Shown here: piece by piece, positions 1 to 5,425 of the stretch
Position numbering within the stretch: position 1 is the first letter of the stretch
Layout of the letters: the number at the start of each line of letters is the position of its first letter
NCBI GenBank assembly: GCA_902473545.1
Contig: CABRSG010000094.1
Span: forward strand, 1-8,419
Length of the DNA stretch: 8,419 nt
Direction: 5' to 3'
From: an uncultured Lachnospiraceae bacterium
Lineage (GTDB): Bacteria; Bacillota; Clostridia; Lachnospirales; Lachnospiraceae
Made by a program: the position numbers and the translations under genes
The notes under the pieces: generated by a model
The model's database searches: none
What the model saw: only the letters and a program-made list of their open reading frames with translations
Told to the model about the DNA's origin: nothing

Positions 1-2027
1 CGCTGGTGGCGCTCGGCTCCGGGGCGTCCTTCGTGTACAGCACCTACGCGCTGTTTGCGATGACGGATGCGCAGGTAAAGGGCGATATGGCGGGTGTCAT
101 GTCGTATATGCATGAATTTTATTTCGAGTCGGCGGCGATGATCCTCACACTGATCACGGTGGGCAAGATGCTGGAGGCGCGCTCAAAGGGAAAAACGACG
201 GACGCACTGAAGGGGCTGATGAAGCTTGCGCCGAAAAAAGCGACGGTTCTGCGCGACGGTGCTGAGACGGAGGTTTCCATTGAGCAGGTGCGAAAGGGCG
301 ATATTTTTGTCGTCCGTCCCGGAGAAAATATCCCGGTGGATGGTGTGGTAATTGAGGGCAGCAGCGCGGTCAACGAGTCGGCGCTGACCGGCGAGAGCAT
401 CCCGGTGGACAAAGAGGCGGGCGACGCAGTATCAGCGGCGACCATCAACCAGTCTGGGTTTTTAAAATGTGAGGCAACGCGTGTGGGAGAGGACACTACG
501 CTCTCGCAGATCATCCAGATGGTAAGCGACGCGGCGGCGACTAAGGCGCCGATCGCAAAGGTGGCGGACAAGGTGTCCGGCGTGTTCGTCCCGGCGGTCA
601 TCGCGATCGCGGTTGTAACGATCCTTGGCTGGCTGCTTGCCGGGGAGAGCATCGGATTCGCACTGGCGCGCGGCATTTCTGTGCTGGTGATCAGTTGCCC
701 GTGCGCGCTGGGGCTTGCGACGCCGGTAGCGATCATGGTCGGAAACGGCATGGGCGCGAAGAACGGTATTTTGTTTAAAACAGCAGTTTCCCTGGAGGAA
801 ACCGGCAAGACGGAAATCGTGGCGCTCGACAAAACAGGGACCATCACGCTCGGCGAACCGCGTGTGACAGATATGCTGCCGGCGGAGGGCTTTACGGAAG
901 AAGAATTGCTCACACTTGCCTGTGCGTTGGAGCAGAAAAGCGAGCATCCGCTGGCGCGCGCCGTGCTTGCGCGCGCAGAGGCGGAGGGGATGACAGCGCA
1001 GGAGGTATCTGATTTTGCGGCGCTTCCCGGAAACGGATTGACGGCGATTCTGGAGGGCAGCACCTTAACCGGCGGCAATGCGCAGTTTATCGGCGGAAAA
1101 GTGCAGATACCAGAGGATATTAAGGCGCAGGGAGAACGCCTGGCGGAGGAAGGAAAAACACCGCTGTACTTCGCAAAGGACGAGAGACTTGCGGGCATCA
1201 TCGCGGTGGCGGACGTCATCAAGGAGGACAGCCCGCAGGCAATTAAAGAGCTGCAGAACATGGGCGTTCATGTGGTGATGCTGACCGGAGATAATGAGCG
1301 GACAGCGCGTGCGATCGGACGGCAGGCAGGCGTCGACGAGGTGATCGCGGGCGTGCTTCCGGACGGAAAGGAGAGCGTGATCCGCAGCCTGAAACAGAAA
1401 GGAAAGGTTGCGATGGTCGGTGACGGCATCAATGATGCTCCGGCGCTGACGCGTGCGGATATCGGGATCGCGATCGGCGCGGGCACGGACGTTGCGATCG
1501 ACGCGGCGGATATCGTGCTGATGAAGAGCCGGTTAAGCGACGTTCCGGCTGCGATCCGATTAAGCAGGGCTACTCTGCGGAACATTCACGAAAATCTGTT
1601 CTGGGCATTTTTCTATAACGCGGTGGGAATCCCGCTCGCGATGGGGCTGTGGATCCCGCTGACCGGCTGGAGATTAAATCCGATGTTTGGAGCGGCGGCG
1701 ATGAGCCTGTCCAGCTTCTGCGTGGTGACAAATGCGCTGCGCTTGAATCTGTTCAAAATATATGATGCAGGCAGAGATAAAAAAATCAGAAAGAAAAAAG
1801 AGAAGGAGAGTAAGACCATGGAAAAGACAATGAAAATTGAAGGAATGATGTGCGGACACTGCGAGGCGAGAGTGAAGAAGGTGCTGGAAGCATTGCCGGA
1901 GGTAGAGCAGGCGGCGGTCAGCCACCAGGAGGGAACGGCAGTCGTTACCCTGAATGCGCCGGTAGCTGACGAGCTGCTCAAAAAGACGGTCGAGGACCAG
2001 GATTACAAAGTAATTTCTATTTCATAG
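1..2027 (+). CDS. copA: Copper-exporting P1B-type ATPase with C-terminal HMA domain (5' end missing)
   Basis: Integral membrane pump that uses ATP to expel Cu(I) from the cytoplasm. Numbering from the GTG at position 6 (not the true start; the frame is open to the left edge): two membrane helices near residues 1-20 and 40-60, actuator-domain TGES at 128-131, a helix pair at about 190-250 with the metal-site CPC at 231-233 (bases 696-704), phosphorylation motif DKTGT at 275-279 (bases 828-842), SEHPLA with the P1B-specific His at 314, hinge GDGINDAP at 472-479 (bases 1419-1442), and the last two helices with YN (537-538) and MSLSS (566-570). CPC, YN and MxxSS together mark the Cu(I) subclass rather than Zn/Cd or Co pumps. 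Residues 605-673 form an HMA domain with GMMCGHC (Cys616, Cys619), joined by a very basic linker (about 583-604). The first two helices and any N-terminal HMA domains lie outside the window. The domain fusion and the homopolymers in the linker are odd; see the findings. Confidence 0.96.
   Translation, partial: LVALGSGASFVYSTYALFAMTDAQVKGDMAGVMSYMHEFYFESAAMILTLITVGKMLEARSKGKTTDALKGLMKLAPKKATVLRDGAETEVSIEQVRKGDIFVVRPGENIPVDGVVIEGSSAVNESALTGESIPVDKEAGDAVSAATINQSGFLKCEATRVGEDTTLSQIIQMVSDAAATKAPIAKVADKVSGVFVPAVIAIAVVTILGWLLAGESIGFALARGISVLVISCPCALGLATPVAIMVGNGMGAKNGILFKTAVSLEETGKTEIVALDKTGTITLGEPRVTDMLPAEGFTEEELLTLACALEQKSEHPLARAVLARAEAEGMTAQEVSDFAALPGNGLTAILEGSTLTGGNAQFIGGKVQIPEDIKAQGERLAEEGKTPLYFAKDERLAGIIAVADVIKEDSPQAIKELQNMGVHVVMLTGDNERTARAIGRQAGVDEVIAGVLPDGKESVIRSLKQKGKVAMVGDGINDAPALTRADIGIAIGAGTDVAIDAADIVLMKSRLSDVPAAIRLSRATLRNIHENLFWAFFYNAVGIPLAMGLWIPLTGWRLNPMFGAAAMSLSSFCVVTNALRLNLFKIYDAGRDKKIRKKKEKESKTMEKTMKIEGMMCGHCEARVKKVLEALPEVEQAAVSHQEGTAVVTLNAPVADELLKKTVEDQDYKVISIS
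1803..1820 (+). promoter_or_regulatory. Internal ribosome binding site and ATG inside copA
   Basis: AAGGAG at 1803-1808 stands 9 nt before the in-frame ATG at 1818-1820, an ideal Firmicutes Shine-Dalgarno spacing. In the neighbouring reading frame a TAA lies at 1811-1813, between the Shine-Dalgarno and the ATG, which is the layout expected for the end of one gene and the start of the next. The linker codons are purine-rich Lys/Glu, so an AAGGAG could arise by chance. Confidence 0.5.
1818..2027 (+). other. CopZ-like HMA domain, possible separate 69-aa copper chaperone from an internal start
   Basis: This is the last segment of the copA frame, a complete heavy-metal-associated fold of about 69 residues starting at an in-frame ATG. 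It carries the Cu(I)-binding M-x-C-x-x-C motif (MMCGHC) about ten residues from the Met, followed by helix, strand, helix, strand as in CopZ/Atx1, and ends ISIS before the TAG stop. Its length and ends match a free CopZ chaperone, which hands Cu(I) to CopA in the cytoplasm. A strong ribosome binding site precedes the ATG, so the domain may be made both as the tail of CopA and as a free protein. The domain itself is certain; independent translation is an inference. Confidence 0.5.
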
Positions 2028-2060
2028 GTATGATACACGGAGAACTCCGGTCGTACCATG
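2023..2060. terminator. Imperfect hairpin between convergent genes, possible weak bidirectional terminator
   Basis: GGTATGA (2027-2033) pairs with TCGTACC (2051-2057) through one G-U wobble. The stem extends outward by CAT/ATG (2023-2025 with 2058-2060) past one bulged A, and an inner CGGA/TCCG stem closes on a GAAC loop. It fills most of the 46-bp gap between the copA stop and the end of the convergent M42 gene. No U-tract follows on either strand, so intrinsic termination is doubtful. Confidence 0.35.
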
Positions 2061-2073
2061 TGATAAAGCTGCT

Positions 2074-3099
2074 TCACCCGACATATGCCTGCAGCAGCCG
2101 GAGCGTATTTTCTGCGCCGTCGCGGTGGGAGCGCTCATAGCCGTGGGAGGCGTAGACGCCAGGACCGATCAGACCGTGTCTGGCATCGATTCCGGCAGCA
2201 AGCGCTGCGTCGGCATCGGAACCATAAAACGGATACACATCAGCAGCGTAGTCGATCCCGTGATCCTGCGCTGCTTTTATTAATGCCTTTACCACATCGT
2301 GATGATAGGGACCGCGGCTGTCCTTCACGCAGATGGACACCTGGCGCTCCGTGCATTCCAGACCATTTCCCACGCAGCCCATATCGACGGAGAGAAGCTC
2401 CGTTACGTCAGACGGGATCGAGGCGCAGCCGCCGTGCCCGACCTCCTCAAAGACTGTGGCGTGCTGCCAGACCTTTCGCGGAAGCACGACGTTTTCCTCT
2501 TTCACGTATTTTGCGTAGCCGAGTAGGATAGCAGTGCTGAGTTTATCGTCAAGGTAACGGCTCTTGATGTAGCCGGAAGCCGTGATGCGTGTGCGCGGCT
2601 GCGGGCAGACATAGCACCCGGTCATGATGCCAAGCTTTTTCACCTCATCTTTGGAGGACACCGGTTCGTCGAGTACCAGCTCCACGCTGTCAAAGGTGCG
2701 GGCGGTATCGTTGTAGGATTTGTTCACATGGATAGAGGCGTCCGCGAGCAGGATGGTTCCCTCGTATGTTTTTCCGTCCATCGCGTAGACGGTGCAGTTT
2801 TCCGCCTCGACGTTGTTGGCGTTTAAGCCTCCGATGGGCGTGAGGCGCAGACGACCGTCACTTTTTACCTCCGCGACCATTGCGCCCAGAGTATCTACGT
2901 GCGCCAGCATCATCAGCGCGCTGCCCTCTCCGCCGAGATCTGCAAGGACGCCGCCCTTTACGGTTTTCTGCGGGGAATATCCGAGACGCCGGTATTCCTC
3001 CATCAGATAATCGGTGACGGCTCCGGTAAAGCCGGAGGGACTGTCGATGGCGAGCAGCTTCTGCGTCTGCTCCAGAATATAATCTACATAATTGATCAT
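2074..3099 (-). CDS. M42-family metallo-aminopeptidase (FrvX/glutamyl aminopeptidase-like)
   Basis: Cytoplasmic di-metal aminopeptidase of 341 aa that removes N-terminal residues from peptides; M42 enzymes usually form large tetrahedral dodecamers. Key residues in the expected order: AHVDT (His67, Asp69), LDDKLS (bridging Asp184 or Asp185), FEEVGHGG (Glu218 as base, Glu219 as ligand), VDMG (Asp239) and the C-terminal ASHGYERSH (His319). Spacing and total length fit full-length M42 proteins such as FrvX, YsdC or PepA-type glutamyl aminopeptidase. The start at 3099 is chosen over the upstream ATG at 3141 because AGGAAGG (complement of 3109-3117) lies 9 nt before it and the protein then begins directly with MINYVDYI and the conserved SPSGFTG segment. 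The extra 14 residues from the upstream ATG look non-coding. It is transcribed alone, convergent to copA and divergent from the sigma operon. Substrate preference cannot be read from sequence; the usual AHxDE is AHVDT here. Confidence 0.93.
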   Translation of the reverse strand: MINYVDYILEQTQKLLAIDSPSGFTGAVTDYLMEEYRRLGYSPQKTVKGGVLADLGGEGSALMMLAHVDTLGAMVAEVKSDGRLRLTPIGGLNANNVEAENCTVYAMDGKTYEGTILLADASIHVNKSYNDTARTFDSVELVLDEPVSSKDEVKKLGIMTGCYVCPQPRTRITASGYIKSRYLDDKLSTAILLGYAKYVKEENVVLPRKVWQHATVFEEVGHGGCASIPSDVTELLSVDMGCVGNGLECTERQVSICVKDSRGPYHHDVVKALIKAAQDHGIDYAADVYPFYGSDADAALAAGIDARHGLIGPGVYASHGYERSHRDGAENTLRLLQAYVG

Positions 3100-3169
3100 T
3101 TTGTAAATCCTTCCTTTCTGCCCCGGACAAGTGTGCTTCATACTCGCGCGGGAAATTCGTACAGAACCC

Positions 3170-3197
3170 AGTTTACCATATTTTGTTAAAAAGTCAG
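3170..3197 (-). promoter_or_regulatory. Candidate promoter of the M42 aminopeptidase gene
   Basis: Read on the minus strand, CTGACT (3197-3192; four of six to TTGACA) is followed after 16 nt by TAAACT (3175-3170; four of six to TATAAT), preceded by TG one base upstream, giving an extended -10. This would leave a leader of about 60-65 nt before the ATG at 3099. It is the best housekeeping-type match in the spacer, but both boxes are imperfect. Confidence 0.4.
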
Positions 3198-3242
3198 AGA
3201 AAAAATTGCAGAAAATATGTCACCGTTTCATCAAATTTTGCA

Positions 3243-3267
3243 TCTAATAGGTATAATAGCTATTAGA
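3243..3267 (+). promoter_or_regulatory. -10 box of the sigma/anti-sigma operon inside a 25-bp palindrome (candidate operator)
   Basis: TATAAT (3252-3257) is a perfect -10 box about 55 nt before the sigma factor ATG. It lies at the centre of a dyad: arms TCTAATAG (3243-3250) and CTATTAGA (3260-3267) are perfect inverted copies, and the inner TATaATA is itself symmetric, leaving only a G/G mismatch pair and the central A. No good -35 box is seen at 16-18 nt; TTTCAT at 3226-3231 is 20 nt away. Transcription would begin near the right arm, so the symmetry is more likely a protein-binding site in DNA than an RNA hairpin. A repressor bound here would block RNA polymerase. Confidence 0.55.
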
Positions 3268-3312
3268 AAGCAGCGACAGACGTCATGAGAGCTGGATTAT
3301 GGAGAACAGAGA

Positions 3313-3813
3313 ATGATTGATTTAGTGAAAAAAGCACAGCGGGGAGATGCCGGGGCTTACGGGGAGCTGGTCCGAATGAATCAGGATTCTTTCTACCGGG
3401 TGGCAAGGAGCAGGCTGCATTCGGACGAGGATGCGGCGGATGCGATTCAGGAAGCGCTCCTGGCGGGGTGGGAAAAACGGGAAACCTTAAAAGAACCTGC
3501 TTTTTTTAAAACCTGGATGATTCGTATTCTGATCAACAAGTGCAATGAAATCCTTCGGAAGCAGCCGCAAACCGAGAGCCTGGATATGGTTCCGGAGCCG
3601 TACACCAGGGATATGGAGGGGAATATCATGTTTGAGGCGATGCTAAAGAATCTGAGCGAGGGAAACCGGACAGTAATGACGCTGTATTATGGTGACGAGT
3701 ATACTGTCCGGGAAATCGCTCATATTCTGGACATATCGGAGGATGCGGTAAAGCAAAGGCTGGTCAGAGGAAGAAAGGAGGTCTTGAAGACTTATGAAAA
3801 ATCATTATTTTGA
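3313..3813 (+). CDS. ECF-like RNA polymerase sigma factor
   Basis: Sigma-70-family alternative sigma factor, 166 aa, the usual size for an ECF (group 4) member with regions 2 and 4 only. Region 2 covers about residues 8-84, with the core-binding and -10-recognition helices around ADAIQEALLAGWEK (42-55) and FFKTWMIRILINKCNEILRK (64-83). Residues 85-105 form the linker. Region 4 spans about 108-160, with the helix-turn-helix YTVREIAHILDISEDAVKQR at 130-149 for -35 recognition. GGAG at 3301-3304 lies 8 nt before the ATG. The gene overlaps the downstream membrane protein by 20 bp, the typical arrangement for a sigma factor co-expressed with its anti-sigma. No ECF-type promoter motif was found upstream, so autoregulation is not supported by what I can see. 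The exact ECF group and regulon are unknown. Confidence 0.93.
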   Translation: MIDLVKKAQRGDAGAYGELVRMNQDSFYRVARSRLHSDEDAADAIQEALLAGWEKRETLKEPAFFKTWMIRILINKCNEILRKQPQTESLDMVPEPYTRDMEGNIMFEAMLKNLSEGNRTVMTLYYGDEYTVREIAHILDISEDAVKQRLVRGRKEVLKTYEKSLF

Positions 3814-5272
3814 GGAGGAAGACTGGATGCTGGAGGGCTTTCAGAATGCAAAGGCACCGGAGACGGTAAAGGATCGTGTGGAGAAAACACTGCATTATCT
3901 GGAAGAGAGCAGCAAGGCGGAGCAGGCGGGCAGGAATTTAAAACAGAGAAGAGGGAAAAAGCGCCTTACCTTCCGGAGGGCTGCTGCAATCGCTGCGGCT
4001 GCGGCTGTCTGCGTAGGTGCAGCGGCAACCGCTGCCAACCAGATTTACCGGATGCAGCTTGAAAAGGAGAAGGAATATCAGGCTAATGTGGGGATTTCCA
4101 TTGATGCGGCGCTTCCGGAAGAGGTGGCGGAGGTAGAGATAAAGGTAAACTACCTTCCGAAGGGCTTCGAGCTGGATTCAAAGAAGGGAATAGACCATTA
4201 TTATAAAAATCCTGAGATCGCAGATGCCGGATATATGCTGGGGACACCGCTTCTGATTGACGAGGCGGATCCGCTGACGGTACTTTTCGCAAAAGAGGCA
4301 GAGACGCTTGAGATCAACGGCCGGGAGGCTGTATACGTGAACCAGCAGAATACGGCGAACAGGGAATGGCAGGACGGAACGGTCTATCTTGTATTTGAAG
4401 ATGTAAACCGCATTCTGGGTGTGACAATGTGGGGATATGCCGATAAGGACGAGCTGCTTAAGATCGCGGAAAATATCGAGCTTGTACCTACCGGAAACAT
4501 GGTGGCTTCCGCAGATCTGCCCCACTGGAGCGGGTTGATCGCGCAGCAGAAGGAAGATCAGGCTGAGCTCGAGCAGCTGTCTGAATTGGAAAATGAGTCA
4601 AAGAAGATGACAGCGGACGGGGAGGCAATGAAGAACCTCCATCAGATCGGCGATATCTTTACAGTAAAAAGCTATGCAAACGGGGATATGACTGATATTA
4701 CGCTGAGTGCTTCAGTGACGGACGTGCAGACAGCGGACGACCTGGCACTTCTGACGGAGGAACTCATTCCGGAGGCATGGAAGGAGCTGGTGGGAGAAGA
4801 CAAAACGCTCATGCCGGTGACATTAAACTATGTCAAAGAGGGAGACGGAGTAAACACTCTGAGTGAAGTTGTGCGAACGGAGGAAAAACCGGTGAAGCTG
4901 GTGTACGTGACAGTGGAACTTACAAATACCGGGGATTCCGCTGTGGAGAATGCATACTTTTTTGGATGGATGCAGTATCTCATAGAGGAGGATGGTGTGT
5001 ACCGGATGTACCGATATACGGATGATTCCTATGATTACATCACAGACGGGAACGGAACGGACGACTGGGAAATGGGCTACTATGATGCGACCGGAGTGGC
5101 AAAGGACAATAATTATATGCTGGAAATTCAGCCGCAGGAGACGAAGATCGTTCATATGGCCTGGCTGGTAACAGAAGATGATCTGGATTATATGTATCTG
5201 GATCTGAATGGGAGCGGTTTTCTCACGGAGGAGACGCTGGCGACCGGCCTGGTAAAATTGAATATACCGTAG
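3794..5272 (+). CDS. Putative membrane-anchored anti-sigma factor
   Basis: 492-aa protein with a short cytoplasmic N-terminus (about 1-60; WMLEGFQNAKAPETVKDRVE resembles the short sigma-binding segment of Clostridial anti-sigma factors), a basic stop (QRRGKKR, 51-57), one Ala-rich membrane helix (about 61-82) and a large extracytoplasmic part. The latter has a first domain at about 113-232 beginning VNYLPKGFEL and ending ELLKIAENIEL, a pattern I associate with DUF4367-like domains; a charged, possibly helical linker (about 250-283); and a second beta-rich domain at about 285-492 containing LVYVTVELTNTGDSAVENAYF, like DUF4352/DUF5643-type domains. Domain names are from memory of sequence patterns. 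It probably sequesters the upstream sigma factor at the membrane and senses an envelope signal; no zinc-binding ZAS motif (HxxxCxxC) is present. Two starts are possible: the ATG at 3794, overlapping the sigma gene, with AAAGGAGG 12 nt upstream; or the in-frame ATG at 3827 with GAGGAGG 8 nt upstream. No signal peptidase site is apparent. Confidence 0.82.
   Translation: MKNHYFEEEDWMLEGFQNAKAPETVKDRVEKTLHYLEESSKAEQAGRNLKQRRGKKRLTFRRAAAIAAAAAVCVGAAATAANQIYRMQLEKEKEYQANVGISIDAALPEEVAEVEIKVNYLPKGFELDSKKGIDHYYKNPEIADAGYMLGTPLLIDEADPLTVLFAKEAETLEINGREAVYVNQQNTANREWQDGTVYLVFEDVNRILGVTMWGYADKDELLKIAENIELVPTGNMVASADLPHWSGLIAQQKEDQAELEQLSELENESKKMTADGEAMKNLHQIGDIFTVKSYANGDMTDITLSASVTDVQTADDLALLTEELIPEAWKELVGEDKTLMPVTLNYVKEGDGVNTLSEVVRTEEKPVKLVYVTVELTNTGDSAVENAYFFGWMQYLIEEDGVYRMYRYTDDSYDYITDGNGTDDWEMGYYDATGVAKDNNYMLEIQPQETKIVHMAWLVTEDDLDYMYLDLNGSGFLTEETLATGLVKLNIP
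3812..3829 (+). promoter_or_regulatory. Strong ribosome binding site for an alternative anti-sigma start at 3827
   Basis: GAGGAGG (3812-3818) lies 8 nt before an in-frame ATG at 3827-3829, a better spacing than the 12 nt between AAAGGAGG (3774-3781) and the ATG at 3794. If this site is the true one, the anti-sigma protein has 481 aa, starts MLEGFQNAK, and does not overlap the sigma gene (stop TGA 3811-3813). Confidence 0.5.
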
Positions 5273-5285
5273 ACAAAAGATATGG

Positions 5286-5330
5286 TCCCGAAGAATGATG
5301 GCGATATACATCTTCTTCGGGATTTTATAT
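5286..5330 (+). terminator. Rho-independent terminator of the sigma/anti-sigma operon
   Basis: CCCGAAGAA (5287-5295) pairs perfectly with TTCTTCGGG (5313-5321). After a bulged T (5296) the stem continues GATG/CATC (5297-5300 with 5309-5312) around an 8-nt loop. It is followed at once by ATTTTATAT (5322-5330), a U-rich tail. It starts 14 nt after the anti-sigma stop codon and separates that operon from rarA. Confidence 0.88.
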
Positions 5331-5366
5331 ACCGGAAAGAACAGAACAAAAGTTCGAAAAATGAGC

Positions 5367-5395
5367 TGTACTTTTTTGGATTTGTCTGTTATACT
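5367..5395 (+). promoter_or_regulatory. Extended -10 promoter of the rarA operon
   Basis: TATACT (5390-5395) is preceded by TG at 5387-5388, giving the extended -10 form TGnTATACT. A weak -35 TGTACT (5367-5372, three of six) stands 17 nt upstream. It lies between the terminator and the rarA start, giving a leader of about 25 nt. Confidence 0.62.
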
Positions 5396-5425
5396 ATGCT
5401 CAGAGTGATTTTTGGAGGACATGCC

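Noticed and set aside
119..1261. Long open frame (380 codons) on the minus strand opposite copA
   Set aside because: It lies antisense to well-conserved CopA motifs, its translation is Ser/Ala/Pro-rich low-complexity typical of a shadow frame in GC-rich coding DNA, and no matching start signals support it.
3100..3141. Upstream start (3141) of the M42 peptidase
   Set aside because: The added 14 residues do not resemble the family, and the stretch contains the ribosome binding site for the ATG at 3099.
3225..3230. GTTTCA, read as TGAAAC on the minus strand, as an ECF-type -35 element
   Set aside because: No ECF -10 motif (CGTC/CGTA-like) follows at 15-17 nt on the minus strand, and the orientation points away from the sigma operon.
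4823..5422. Minus-strand open frame of 199 codons across the end of the anti-sigma gene and the terminator
   Set aside because: It spans a terminator and a promoter region and is antisense to a well-supported gene; its translation resembles no family I recognise.
5282..5425. Upstream extension of the rarA frame to an ATG at 5282
   Set aside because: The segment runs through the terminator stem and the extended -10 promoter; the ATG at 5426 has a well-spaced Shine-Dalgarno and begins the family-typical N-terminus.
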